Shown here one piece after another: positions 1 to 10,978 of a stretch of DNA of 64,000 nucleotides. This DNA is from Streptomyces sp. NBC_01235 (lineage in GTDB: Bacteria; Actinomycetota; Actinomycetes; Streptomycetales; Streptomycetaceae), in contig NZ_CP108513.1 in assembly GCF_035989285.1 (NCBI RefSeq), forward strand, positions 3,410,001 through 3,474,000, given 5' to 3'. Both the position numbers and the translations under genes were made by a program. Positions within the stretch are counted from its first letter, which is position 1. Each line of letters opens with the position of its first letter. Under the pieces are notes generated by a model that searched no databases, was not told the origin of the DNA, and worked only from the letters and a program-made list of their open reading frames with translations.

Positions 1-1140
1 GAACCGCACGCACAGCTCACCGTCGCGCAGGGCGGCGCCGTCGACGGTGCAGCGGCGCAGGACGGAGGGCAGCGGGACGATACGGCGGAACGGTCCGGCG
101 GTGACGACGAGTTCGTCGCCGCGGCGGACGAGGTCGAGCTCGTCGCGTATGGCGCCGGGCAGCGGGAGGTGCCAGACGAGCACGCCGTCCTGTGCGAGCC
201 GGTCGGCGACGGACCACTCGACCGGGGAGGCCACCGGGTTGACGGCGGGCATCGCGAGGGCGGCGAGGTCGTCGGCGCCGCGGGGGTCGTGCCCGAGGTG
301 GGCGACGGGGCGGGCCGTCTCGCCCCACTCCCCCAGGGCCTTGTGCTGTTGGGTGACGAGCCGGCCGAGCCGTTCGTGGTCGGCGACCGCCTCCGGCAGG
401 ACGCGGTTGGCGACGAGGGACTCGACGGGCAGGGCGCGCAGGGCGAGGCCGAGGCGCGCGTCGCGGACGGCGTCGGCGCCGGCCGGTCCCGGCTCGGCGA
501 CGAGGCGGACGGCGGTGTCGCGCTCGGCGAGAACGGCCTCGACGGCGGCCAGCTCCAGGTCCCATCGGGCGGTCGTCTCGTACAGCCACTCGGCGGGCAT
601 CGGCACGCCGGCGAGCCGGCCGAGCATGGGCCGCAGGGCGCGGGCGGCCTGCCGTTCCGGCGGGAGCAGGCGGCGCAGGTAGCGGCGCAGCTCCTCCGGG
701 AGGGCCAGCAGGGCGAGGGCCTGCGGGACGGGCGGCAGGTCGACGACGAGGAGTTCATGACGGTCCTCGCCCTCGGCGAGGGCGGCGTCCCGCAGCGCTC
801 GCAGGAGGGTGAGCTCCTCGGCGCCCGGGAGGGGGGTGACCTCCTCCGGGTCGAGCCGGGAGGCGCCGAGCAGGTCGAGGACGGTGGTGGCGCGGTCCTG
901 GAAGCCGGTCAGGTCGTCCCGGAAGCCGGCCGTCGCGTCGGGACGCCAGGCCGTGAGATACGGGGTGACCCTTACGGGGCTCGCCCCGGTCCGCACCCCC
1001 AGTGCCGCGCCGAGGGTGTCGGTGCGGTCGGCACTGAGGACGAGGGTGCGAGTGCCTCCGGCGGCTGCGTGGTGTGCGGTGGCGGCCGCGATCGTCGTAC
1101 GGCCGCTGCCGCCGGGGCCGGTGATCAGGAGGGTGCGCAT
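1..1140 (-). CDS. ArsA/GET3-like P-loop ATPase, partial (C-terminus beyond the left edge)
   Basis: The minus-strand frame opens with ATG at 1140 and stays open for 380 codons to the left edge, so the end is missing. The start reads MRTLLITGPGGSGRT. Residues 8-15 (GPGGSGRT) form a P-loop, and LLVVDLPPVPQ near residues 130-140 fits a Walker-B-like strand. This resembles the actinobacterial ArsA-like (anion-transporting/GET3) ATPase family, cytosolic proteins whose substrate is mostly undefined. The deviant Walker A lacks the usual GKGG(V/T) form, so an arsenite role should not be assumed. The gene next to it on the same strand is the SRPBCC protein, 161 bp upstream. Family assignment is fairly sure; cellular role is unknown. 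Confidence 0.75.
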   Translation of the reverse strand, partial: MRTLLITGPGGSGRTTIAAATAHHAAAGGTRTLVLSADRTDTLGAALGVRTGASPVRVTPYLTAWRPDATAGFRDDLTGFQDRATTVLDLLGASRLDPEEVTPLPGAEELTLLRALRDAALAEGEDRHELLVVDLPPVPQALALLALPEELRRYLRRLLPPERQAARALRPMLGRLAGVPMPAEWLYETTARWDLELAAVEAVLAERDTAVRLVAEPGPAGADAVRDARLGLALRALPVESLVANRVLPEAVADHERLGRLVTQQHKALGEWGETARPVAHLGHDPRGADDLAALAMPAVNPVASPVEWSVADRLAQDGVLVWHLPLPGAIRDELDLVRRGDELVVTAGPFRRIVPLPSVLRRCTVDGAALRDGELCVRF

Positions 1141-1168
1141 GGGGGTGAACGGTACCTGTCGTGCCGTG

Positions 1169-1187
1169 CTGGGGGCTGCGCCCCCAG
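1169..1187. repeat. Short GC palindrome (8-bp stem, 3-nt loop)
   Basis: CTGGGGGC-TGC-GCCCCCAG is a perfect 8-bp stem between two minus-strand genes. It lies about 115 nt downstream of the SRPBCC gene. This GGGGCTGCGCCCC form is a common Streptomyces extragenic palindrome. There is no T-run, so it could act as a weak terminator or simply be a repeat. Confidence 0.5.
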
Positions 1188-1301
1188 ACCCCCCTATCGG
1201 CCCTGAAGGGGCCCCGTCCTCAAGCTCCCCCGGAGGGGGCACCCTGACGGGCTGATGGCGCGCCCGACCGTGCCCGAGGAAGGAACCGAAGAAGGAACCG
1301 C

Positions 1302-1745
1302 CTACTTCTCCCCCGACTCCACGCGCTTCTTCAGTCCCGCCAGCGCCCGGTCGATGATGACCTTCTCGGCCTTGCGCTTGATCATGCCCAGCATGGGGAT
1401 CTTGACGTCCACGGTCAGCTGGTAGGTGACCTCGGTCGCGCCCGCGCCGGCCGGCTTGAGGAGGTAGGAGCCGTCGAGCTGGCGCAGCATCTGGGACTTC
1501 ACCAGGGTCCAGGACACCTCGTGCTCGCCGGCCCAGGTGTAACCGAGGACCTGGTCGTCCTTGATGGCGCCGGCGTCCATGACCAGGCGGACCTGTTCGG
1601 CGCGGCCCTGCTCGTCCGTTTCGAGGACCTCGGCCTGCTTCACCTCTCCGGTCCAGTCCGGGTAGCGGGCGAAGTCGGCGATCACCGCCATGACGTCGGC
1701 CGGTGCCGCCTCGATCGTGATGCTCGAGCTGGTGTGTTCCGCCAT
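1302..1745 (-). CDS. SRPBCC (START-like) family protein
   Basis: A 147-residue protein beginning MAEHTSSSITIEAAPADV. The start is ATG at 1745 because a strong GGAGGAG lies 8 nt upstream; a longer frame exists but has no ribosome site. The opening (SITIEAAPADVMAVIADFARYPDW) and the C-terminal amphipathic helix (AEKVIIDRALAGLKKRVE) are typical of the SRPBCC/polyketide-cyclase-like fold, a hydrophobic-ligand cavity in a small cytosolic protein. No catalytic residues can be assigned. It stands alone between the ArsA-like ATPase and a metallophosphoesterase, all on the minus strand. Function is unknown; it may be a lipid- or intermediate-binding protein. Confidence 0.8.
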   Translation of the reverse strand: MAEHTSSSITIEAAPADVMAVIADFARYPDWTGEVKQAEVLETDEQGRAEQVRLVMDAGAIKDDQVLGYTWAGEHEVSWTLVKSQMLRQLDGSYLLKPAGAGATEVTYQLTVDVKIPMLGMIKRKAEKVIIDRALAGLKKRVESGEK

Positions 1746-1851
1746 CGCGGTGGCTCCTCCAGATGCGGGCCGGTACGTGTGTGCAGCGTGAAGGCTACCG
1801 CGCGCCCGACCAGCCGCCTTCACCCGGAGTCAAGTCCCTGTCAGCGGACTG

Positions 1852-1899
1852 TCGGATCACCGCTCCGATCACCGCTCCGGTCACCCCTCCGATCACCAC
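1852..1899. repeat. 12-bp tandem repeat, four copies
   Basis: Four consecutive 12-bp units of the form TC(C/G)G(A/G)TCACC(G/C/A)C occur between the SRPBCC gene and the metallophosphoesterase. The last unit runs into the 3' end of the phosphoesterase gene (stop at 1893). A perfect tandem period in otherwise unique sequence suggests slippage-prone DNA; copy number may vary between strains. Confidence 0.6.
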
Positions 1900-2690
1900 T
1901 CCAGCGCCCACGGCTTCCCGCTCCCGGCGAAGTGCCCCACGTTGACGCACTCGGTCGCCCCGATCCGCATCCGGCGGGCGAGCGGCTGGTGGACGTGGCC
2001 GAAGAGCGAGTAGCGGGGCCGGGTGCGTCGGATGGCGTCCAGCAGGGCACGGCTGCCCCGTTCGAAGCGGCGGGCCACGGTGTCGTAGACCAGTTCCGGC
2101 ACCTCGGGCGGGATGTGGCTGCACAGCACGTCGACCTCGCCGACGGCCTCGATCTTCGCCGCGTACTCCTCGTCGCTGATCTCGTACGGGGTGCGCATGG
2201 GCGTCCGCAGGCCGCCGCCGACGAAGCCGAAGACGCGGCCGCCGATCTCCACCCGCTCCCCGTCCAGGACGGTCGTGCCCGGTCCGGCGAACTCGGGCCA
2301 CAACTGCGGGATGTCGACGTTGCCGTAGGTCGCGTACGTCGGGGTCGGGAACGCCGTGAACATCTCGGCGTACTGCTTGCGGACCGCCTTCTCGATGAGT
2401 GCGGTCCGGTCGCCGCCGACGCCGCCCCACAAACGGGCGCCGAGCTCGCGGGCCTCCTCGAAGCGGCGGGCGGTGCGCAGTTCGACGATGAGGTCGGCGT
2501 TCTCCACGCCGAAGAGGTCGGGGAAGATGCCGCGGGAGTGGTCGGCGTAGTCCAGGAACAGCACCAGGTCGCCCAGACAGATCAGCGCGTCCGCGCCTTC
2601 TCCGGCCCGGGCCAGGTCGCGCGCGTTGCCGTGCACGTCGCTGACCACGTGAATGCGTGTTCTGTGGTTTCCGGACGGTGTGGATGCCAT
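1893..2690 (-). CDS. Calcineurin-like metallophosphoesterase
   Basis: Starting at ATG 2690 gives 265 residues (MASTPSGNHRTRIHVVSDVHGN). The metallophosphoesterase blocks appear in order: SDVHGN (metal-binding D and H) near residue 18, LGDLVLF near 38, GNVDIP in the middle, CSHIPPE, and a C-terminal GHVHQP. These are the dinuclear metal ligands of the calcineurin/PP2B-like fold, so the enzyme is a soluble phosphatase or phosphodiesterase. The substrate cannot be read from sequence. A frame extends upstream, but homologues normally begin just before the DVHGN strand. The divergent fadD gene starts 326 bp away, with a palindrome at 2747-2764 in between. Confidence 0.85.
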   Translation of the reverse strand: MASTPSGNHRTRIHVVSDVHGNARDLARAGEGADALICLGDLVLFLDYADHSRGIFPDLFGVENADLIVELRTARRFEEARELGARLWGGVGGDRTALIEKAVRKQYAEMFTAFPTPTYATYGNVDIPQLWPEFAGPGTTVLDGERVEIGGRVFGFVGGGLRTPMRTPYEISDEEYAAKIEAVGEVDVLCSHIPPEVPELVYDTVARRFERGSRALLDAIRRTRPRYSLFGHVHQPLARRMRIGATECVNVGHFAGSGKPWALEW

Positions 2691-3016
2691 GTCGATCAAG
2701 GGTAGGCGTGTGCGGCATACGTGAACAGTGGCGGCCCGGATACCGGTTACTGGCCAGTCAGTAAAGCGGTGGACTACTGTCAGCCGGGAAACACCAATCT
2801 GTGTGACGCAGCGAACATCTCGTCGGACCCCCCTGTCGAAGAGGCCATACCGGCGGGTAACGTCCGGGCAGTCCAGTCGTGCTCGGGATTTCAACCACCG
2901 AGATCCACGGGGATCCTCCGAGATCCACCGAGATACCTGAGCACAGCCCGAGCCTTGGACCGCACCGTCGCATCGCACAACGTCGTGGCGCCGGCGCCCT
3001 ATGAGGAGCAGCAGTC
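2691..3016. other. Intergenic region between divergent metallophosphoesterase and fadD
   Basis: No gene is supported here. It holds the palindrome at 2747-2764. It also holds direct repeats of CCGAGATCCAC at 2898-2908 and 2918-2928, with a partial third copy (CCGAGAT) at 2928-2934. GAGGAG at 3003-3008 is the fadD ribosome site. No confident -35/-10 pair was identified. Confidence 0.5.
2747..2764. promoter_or_regulatory. Candidate TetR-type operator (TTACTGGCCAGTCAGTAA)
   Basis: TTACTG-N6-CAGTAA is a perfect 6-bp inverted repeat, and the inner ACTGGCCAGT is a second perfect palindrome. It lies 57 bp upstream of the metallophosphoesterase start and 253 bp upstream of fadD. Operators of the TTACT...AGTAA form are common for TetR-family regulators, including several that control lipid genes. 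No regulator gene lies beside it, so control of fadD is inference. Confidence 0.5.
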
Positions 3017-4813
3017 TTGCGCGAGTTCAGCCTTCCGGCTTTGTACGAGGTCCCTGCGGACGGCAATCTGACCGACATCGTCCGCAGAAACGCCGCGCAG
3101 CATCCCGACGTCGCCGTCATCGCCCGCAAGGTGGGCGGCGTCTGGCAGGACGTGACGGCCACGGCGTTCCTGGCCGAGGTGCACGCCGCCGCCAAGGGCC
3201 TCATCGCCTCCGGCGTCCAGCCCGGCGACCGGGTCGGCCTGATGTCGCGCACCCGCTACGAGTGGACGCTGCTCGACTTCGCGATCTGGTGCGCGGGCGC
3301 GGTCACCGTGCCGGTGTACGAGACCAGCTCCGCCGAGCAGGTGCAGTGGATCCTCTCCGACTCGGGCGCGACCGCGATCGTCGTCGAGCTGGACAACCAC
3401 GCGGCGGCCGTCGAGTCGGTCCGTGACTCGCTGCCTGCGCTCAAGCACGTCTGGCAGATCGAGGCCGGGGGTGTCGAGGAGCTCGGGCGGCTCGGCAAGG
3501 ACGTCTCCGACAGGGCCGTCGAGGAGCGCAGCTCGCAGGCCAAGGCGGACGACCCGGCGACCATCGTGTACACGTCCGGTACGACCGGCCGGCCCAAGGG
3601 CTGTGTGCTCACCCACCGCAGCTTCTTCGCCGAGTGCGGAAACGTTGTGGAACGCCTGCGGCCCCTGTTCCGCACGGGTGAGTGCAGCGTGCTGCTCTTC
3701 CTGCCGCTCGCGCACGTCTTCGGCCGACTGGTGCAGATCGCCCCGATGATGGCGCCGATCAAGCTGGGCACGGTCCCGGACATCAAGAACCTCACCGACG
3801 AGCTGGCGGCCTTCCGGCCCACGCTGATCCTGGGCGTGCCGCGGGTCTTCGAGAAGGTCTACAACTCGGCGCGCGCCAAGGCGCAGGCGGACGGAAAGGG
3901 CGCGATCTTCGACAAGGCGGCGGACACCGCGATCGCGTACAGCAAGGCGCTGGAGCTCCCGGCGGGCCCGCCCCTCGGCCTGAAGATCAAGCACAAGGTC
4001 TTCGACCGGCTGGTCTACAGCAAGCTGCGCGCGGTCCTCGGCGGCAAGGGCGAGTACGCGATCTCCGGCGGCGCTCCGCTGGGCGAGCGCCTCGGTCACT
4101 TCTTCCGCGGCATCGGCTTCACCGTCCTGGAGGGCTACGGCCTGACGGAGTCCTGCGCGGCCACCGCGTTCAACCCGTGGGACCGGCAGAAGATCGGCAC
4201 GGTCGGCCAGCCGCTGCCCGGCTCGGTGGTGCGGATCGCGGACGACGGCGAGGTGCTGCTGCACGGCGAGCACCTGTTCAAGGAGTACTGGAACAACCCG
4301 GGCGCGACCGCCGAGGCGCTGGCCGACGGCTGGTTCCACACCGGTGACATCGGCACCCTCGACGAGGACGGCTACCTCCGCATCACCGGCCGCAAGAAGG
4401 AGATCATCGTCACCGCGGGCGGCAAGAACGTCGCCCCGGCCGTGATCGAGGACCGCATCCGCGCGCACGCGCTGGTCGCGGAGTGCATGGTGGTGGGCGA
4501 CGGGCGGCCGTTCGTGGGCGCGCTGGTCACCCTCGACGAGGAGTTCCTGGGCCGCTGGGCCGCCGACCACGGCAAGCCGGCGGGTGCGACCGCGGCGTCG
4601 CTGCGCGACGACGCCGACCTGCAGGCCGCCATCCAGTCGGCGATCGACGACGGCAACGCCGCGGTCTCGAAGGCGGAATCGGTGCGGAAGTTCCGCATTC
4701 TCTCCTCCCAGTTCACGGAGGACTCGGGCCATCTCACGCCGTCGCTGAAGCTCAAGCGCAACGTCGTGGCGAAGGACTACGCGGGCGAGATCGAGGCGAT
4801 CTACGCCAAGTAG
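3017..4813 (+). CDS. fadD: Long-chain fatty acid-CoA ligase
   Basis: The enzyme activates long-chain fatty acids to acyl-CoA through an acyl-AMP intermediate (ANL superfamily). It has 598 residues, usual for bacterial FadD15-type ligases. Visible motifs: the AMP-binding P-loop YTSGTTGRPKG at residues 185-195, the acyl-specificity stretch GYGLTESCAATAFN near 375, the hinge region with GWFHTGDIG, and GRKKEIIVTAGGKN with the C-terminal catalytic lysine region. The start is TTG at 3017, supported by GAGGAG 8 nt upstream; no ATG/GTG fits as well. It is transcribed alone, divergent from the metallophosphoesterase, and its end faces the cholesterol oxidase-like gene. The exact chain-length preference is unknown. 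Confidence 0.93.
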   Translation: MREFSLPALYEVPADGNLTDIVRRNAAQHPDVAVIARKVGGVWQDVTATAFLAEVHAAAKGLIASGVQPGDRVGLMSRTRYEWTLLDFAIWCAGAVTVPVYETSSAEQVQWILSDSGATAIVVELDNHAAAVESVRDSLPALKHVWQIEAGGVEELGRLGKDVSDRAVEERSSQAKADDPATIVYTSGTTGRPKGCVLTHRSFFAECGNVVERLRPLFRTGECSVLLFLPLAHVFGRLVQIAPMMAPIKLGTVPDIKNLTDELAAFRPTLILGVPRVFEKVYNSARAKAQADGKGAIFDKAADTAIAYSKALELPAGPPLGLKIKHKVFDRLVYSKLRAVLGGKGEYAISGGAPLGERLGHFFRGIGFTVLEGYGLTESCAATAFNPWDRQKIGTVGQPLPGSVVRIADDGEVLLHGEHLFKEYWNNPGATAEALADGWFHTGDIGTLDEDGYLRITGRKKEIIVTAGGKNVAPAVIEDRIRAHALVAECMVVGDGRPFVGALVTLDEEFLGRWAADHGKPAGATAASLRDDADLQAAIQSAIDDGNAAVSKAESVRKFRILSSQFTEDSGHLTPSLKLKRNVVAKDYAGEIEAIYAK

Positions 4814-4848
4814 GGCGAACTACGACCAGTAGTACGCGGGTTGTCGGT

Positions 4849-7682
<2,834 letters not shown>

Positions 7683-7753
7683 CGCAGCCGACCTTATCCA
7701 AATGCCCTTCACAGCCGCGCGGGGCGGCGGCTCACAGCCCGGCGGGAGATCAT

Positions 7754-9055
7754 GTGACCCACGAACCCCCGAAGGCGCAGGCGAACGAGCGACCGCACAG
7801 GAACGGACGGCCACCGGTGGAGACAACGGACGCGACGCGGCCCCTGACGTGTCTGCTGACGACCTGGGGCGTGACCCGGCTCGGACTGCTGCTCTTCGTC
7901 TTCAAGGTGGCCCTCTTCCCCGGCCCGGACGTCACGACCGACGTCTCCGTCATCTACCAGGGCTGGTACGAGGTCCTGCGCACCGGTGCGTTCCCGGCGG
8001 CCGACGTCACCTGGCAGTACCCGCCCGCCGCCGCCCTCGCGATCCTCTCCCCCGGTCTGCTGCCCTTCCTCGACTACGCGTCGGCCTTCTTCGTCCTGGC
8101 CTTCCTCGCCGACCTCGCCGTCCTCATGCTGCTGCTGAACACGGGCCTGCGCCCCGGCCGGTCCCCGCGCGGCGCCTGGATGTGGGTGGCGGGTCTCCCA
8201 CTGCTCGGCCCCACCGTCTACTCCCGCTACGACGTCATGGTGACGGCCGTCGCGGTCGCCGCGCTGCTCGCGGGTGCCCGGCGCCCCCGTCTGATGGGGG
8301 CGCTGACGGGCTTCGCGGCGCTGCTGAAGGTGTGGCCGGTGCTGCTGCTGGCGGGCGCGGTGCGCAGGCGGGCCTGGGCCGCGGCGGTGGTGACCGTCGG
8401 CGCCCTGTCCGGGCTGTTCGCCCTCGCCATGCCCGGCGCCTTCGCCTTCCTCACCTTCCAGCGCGACCGGGGCACCGAGGTGGAGTCGACGGGCGCCCTC
8501 GCCCTGCATGTGGCCCGGCAGTTCGGCTGGCAGGGCGAGGTGCTGCTCAACTACGGCTCGCTGGAGTTCCTCGGCCCGTACGTGGGCGTCGTGAGCGATG
8601 TCGCCCTGGGGCTGACCGCGGTCGCGTTCGGCTGGCTGCTGCTGTGGCGGCTGGCGGCGAGACGCTTCGCGCCACGCACGCTCGCGGAGGCGGCCTTCAC
8701 GGCGGTCCTGCTGTTCACCGTGACCAGCCGGGTGATCAGCCCCCAGTACCTGATCTGGCTGATCGGCCTCGCGGCGGTCTGCCTGTGCTTCCGCGCCAGC
8801 CGCATGACCCTGCCCGCCGCCCTGGTCCTGGCCGCGTCGTTCGTGACGGTGCTGGAGTTCCCGATCCTGTTCGCGGACGTCGTGGAAAGCACCCCCCTCG
8901 GCGTCACCCTCATGTTCCTGCGCAACGGCCTCCTGGTCGCCGCCACGCTCACCGCGGCCGTACGGCTCTGGCGCTCGACGGTGCCGAAGCCCACCGCCCC
9001 CGACCCCCTCCCCGATCAGGTCACCCGCGCCAACGAGCCCGCCGTCTCCCCCTGA
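7754..9055 (+). CDS. GT87/DUF2029-like integral membrane glycosyltransferase
   Basis: A 433-residue polytopic protein with about ten predicted membrane segments after a soluble N-terminal tail of about 30 residues. The early Asp-containing loop (FPGPDVTTDVSVIYQGWYEVL), the QYPPAAALAILSP stretch and the conserved LLKVWPVLLLAGAVRRR and SPQYLIWL patches are typical of polyprenyl-phosphate-mannose-dependent GT-C enzymes (DUF2029/GT87). In actinobacteria these extend lipoglycans on the outer face of the membrane. The start is GTG 7754 with GGGAG 5-10 nt upstream. It is divergent from the PimB-like gene. Its last 40 bp overlap the 3' end of the MATE gene on the other strand. Confidence 0.75.
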   Translation: MTHEPPKAQANERPHRNGRPPVETTDATRPLTCLLTTWGVTRLGLLLFVFKVALFPGPDVTTDVSVIYQGWYEVLRTGAFPAADVTWQYPPAAALAILSPGLLPFLDYASAFFVLAFLADLAVLMLLLNTGLRPGRSPRGAWMWVAGLPLLGPTVYSRYDVMVTAVAVAALLAGARRPRLMGALTGFAALLKVWPVLLLAGAVRRRAWAAAVVTVGALSGLFALAMPGAFAFLTFQRDRGTEVESTGALALHVARQFGWQGEVLLNYGSLEFLGPYVGVVSDVALGLTAVAFGWLLLWRLAARRFAPRTLAEAAFTAVLLFTVTSRVISPQYLIWLIGLAAVCLCFRASRMTLPAALVLAASFVTVLEFPILFADVVESTPLGVTLMFLRNGLLVAATLTAAVRLWRSTVPKPTAPDPLPDQVTRANEPAVSP

Positions 9056-10359
9056 CGTTCCCGCCGCGCCCGCCGCAGCACCACCACGCCCACCGCCGCG
9101 CACTGCGCCCCCATCGCGAGCGCCAGCGCCAGACACACTCCCGGCAGCCCGAACCCCGACAGCCCGAACGCCAGGGGCAGCTGGACGGCCGTACCGAGCA
9201 GGGTCACCCGCAGCAGCACCGGCGCTCCCCCGCTTCCCTCGAAGACCCCGCCCAGCGCGATGAACCCGGCCATGAGCAGCAGATACGGCCCGACGCAGCG
9301 CAGGAACAGCGCACCCTCGCGGGCCACGCCGGGCCCGGCGCCGAAGGCGGCCATGATCCAGGGGCCGGCGACGAGGAGCAGCACCGCCGCCACGAGCCCG
9401 ACGCTCCCGGAGAGCAGCACGGCCTGCCGCCCGATCGCCCGCCGTTCGTCCCTGCCCTCGCCCCGGGTGTGCGCGGTGTGGATGGAGGCGGCCTGGCGGA
9501 CGGCGTAGAAGGCCATCGTCGCCACGTACATGACCTTGTAGGCGATGGCGTACGCGGCCACGGCCGTCACCCCGAGCCGCGCCACCACGGCGACCAGCCC
9601 GAGCGCCCCGGCCTGGCGCACGGTGAAGTCGGCGGACATCGGCAGCCCGGTCGCCAGGGTCCGCCGCAGCGAGGCGCCGGTGGAGAGCGTCGGCGTGGCC
9701 CGGGCGGCCGTCCGCAGCAGGGCGTTCCGGCGCAGGGCGAGCAGCCCGGCCCCGAGGGCCACGCTCCGGCACAGCACCGTGGAGGCGGCGGCGCCCCGGA
9801 CGCCGTGGAGGTGGATGAACAGCGGGTCGCAGACCAGGATCAGACCGCCTGCGAGCAGGGCCAGACGCATCGGGGTCCTGGTGTCGCCGGTGCCCTTGAG
9901 GATGCCGTCGACGAGTTGCTGGGCGAAGAAGACGGCGATGCCCGGCATCGAGATCGCGAAGTAGGAGACGGCGAGCGGGAGTGCCGGGCCGCCGTCGCCA
10001 CCGAGGACCAGCCGGGACAGTGGCTCGCGCAGGAGGTATCCGCCGACGGCGACGACGGGCGTGACCACCGCGCACAGCGCCCAGCCGCCCCGTACGGCCG
10101 CGCGCACGTCCCCCGGGTCCCGGGCTCCCCTGGCGTGCGCGACCAGCACGGTCGTCCCGGAGGCGAAGACCAGCGCGACGCCGAGCAGCACGTTCTCGGC
10201 GTTGGTGGCGACCGCGACGGCGGCGACCGCGGGTCCGCCGAGCCGGGACACCCAGACGGTGTTGACGATCCCGGCGGCGACGGAGGCGAGGAGTGAGAAG
10301 TACACGGGGTGGGCGAGCGACACGAGCTGCTTGCGATGACTGTTCAGGTGGCTGTTCAC
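9016..10359 (-). CDS. MATE-family multidrug/cation exporter
   Basis: A 447-residue membrane protein with about twelve membrane segments in two related halves, as in MATE (multi-antimicrobial extrusion) cation:drug antiporters. Characteristic stretches include LAHPVYFSLLASVAAGIVNTVWVSRLGG in the first half and the second-half repeat beginning TLSTGASLRRTLATGLPMSADFTV. Size is usual for DinF-like MATE proteins. The start is GTG 10359 (VNSHLNSHRKQLVSLAHP) with GAGGGG 9 nt upstream. It is divergent from a PadR regulator 88 bp away. The palindrome between them lies just upstream of this start, suggesting PadR-controlled drug-responsive expression. The 3' end overlaps the GT87-like gene by 40 bp. 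Confidence 0.88.
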   Translation of the reverse strand: MNSHLNSHRKQLVSLAHPVYFSLLASVAAGIVNTVWVSRLGGPAVAAVAVATNAENVLLGVALVFASGTTVLVAHARGARDPGDVRAAVRGGWALCAVVTPVVAVGGYLLREPLSRLVLGGDGGPALPLAVSYFAISMPGIAVFFAQQLVDGILKGTGDTRTPMRLALLAGGLILVCDPLFIHLHGVRGAAASTVLCRSVALGAGLLALRRNALLRTAARATPTLSTGASLRRTLATGLPMSADFTVRQAGALGLVAVVARLGVTAVAAYAIAYKVMYVATMAFYAVRQAASIHTAHTRGEGRDERRAIGRQAVLLSGSVGLVAAVLLLVAGPWIMAAFGAGPGVAREGALFLRCVGPYLLLMAGFIALGGVFEGSGGAPVLLRVTLLGTAVQLPLAFGLSGFGLPGVCLALALAMGAQCAAVGVVVLRRARRERQGETAGSLARVT

Positions 10360-10379
10360 GACGACGATCCCCTCGAAAC

Positions 10380-10417
10380 GAGCTACCTCTAATCGAGGTA
10401 GCTCGATAAGAGGTAGC
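10380..10417. promoter_or_regulatory. PadR-type operator: 10-bp palindrome plus extra half-site
   Basis: GAGCTACCTC (10380-10389), spacer TAATC, then GAGGTAGCTC (10395-10404) is a perfect 10-bp inverted repeat. GAGGTAGC is repeated again at 10410-10417. The block lies in the 88-bp gap between a divergent MATE exporter and a PadR gene, 21 bp from the exporter start. Its position and symmetry make it the likely binding site for the adjacent PadR dimer, controlling both genes. Confidence 0.72.
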
Positions 10418-10447
10418 ATGGCGTCATCGCGTCCGCAAGGGAGGACC

Positions 10448-10978
10448 ATGCTCGAGCTGTCGATCCTCGGCTTCCTCGCCGAAGAGCCCCTGCACGGGTA
10501 CGAGTTGAAGGAGCGCATCAAGGCGTTGACCGGTCACGTCCGCCCGGTCAGCGACGGCGCGCTCTATCCGGCGATCGCCCGTCTCGTCACCGCCGGCAAG
10601 CTCGACCAGCGCATGGCGGACGGCGCGAGCGCGGCCCCCCGCCGGGTGCTCTCCCTCACCGACGCGGGCCGCGAGGACCTGCTGGAACGGCTCCGTCATC
10701 CCAGGCAGGCCGAGATCACGGACCACGTCCGCTTCAACACCGTCCTCGCGTTCCTGCGGCACCTGCCCGACCGCCGGGAGCAGACCGCCGTGCTCCGCCG
10801 CCGCCTGGACTTCCTTCAGACGCCCGCGAGCTTCTTCTACGCGGACGGCGAACCCGTGCGGGCGGAGCAGGCCGAGGACCTGTTCCGGCAGGGCATGCTG
10901 CGGGTCGCGCGGGCGACGGGCGAGGCCGAGCGGGCGTGGCTCAGGGAGGCCATCGAGGTGCTGACTCAGGCGAGCTGA
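10448..10978 (+). CDS. PadR-family transcriptional regulator
   Basis: A 176-residue PadR repressor. The start MLELSILGFLAEEPLHGYELKERI and SDGALYPAIARLVTAGKL are the classic PadR winged helix (residues 1-80); the rest is the Vir-like C-terminal dimerisation region. ATG 10448 is chosen over the upstream ATG 10418 because GGGAGG lies 6 nt before it and PadR proteins start at MLELxILG. The upstream ATG would also sit inside the operator block. It is divergent from a MATE exporter, a common pairing in which a drug relieves PadR repression. The 3' end overlaps the convergent lipoprotein gene by 13 bp. Confidence 0.9.
   Translation: MLELSILGFLAEEPLHGYELKERIKALTGHVRPVSDGALYPAIARLVTAGKLDQRMADGASAAPRRVLSLTDAGREDLLERLRHPRQAEITDHVRFNTVLAFLRHLPDRREQTAVLRRRLDFLQTPASFFYADGEPVRAEQAEDLFRQGMLRVARATGEAERAWLREAIEVLTQAS

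Noticed and set aside
169..1206. Long plus-strand open frame
   Set aside because: It is the antisense shadow of the ArsA-like ATPase; composition is Gly/Ala/Arg-biased and no domain is recognisable.
3000..4732. 577-codon minus-strand frame opposite fadD
   Set aside because: The plus-strand frame has full acyl-CoA ligase motifs; the antisense frame has none.
8500..9060. GT87-like gene 3' end overlapping the MATE gene as a possible misannotation of one
   Set aside because: Both proteins remain intact across the 40-bp overlap, with normal lengths; convergent overlaps of this size are acceptable.
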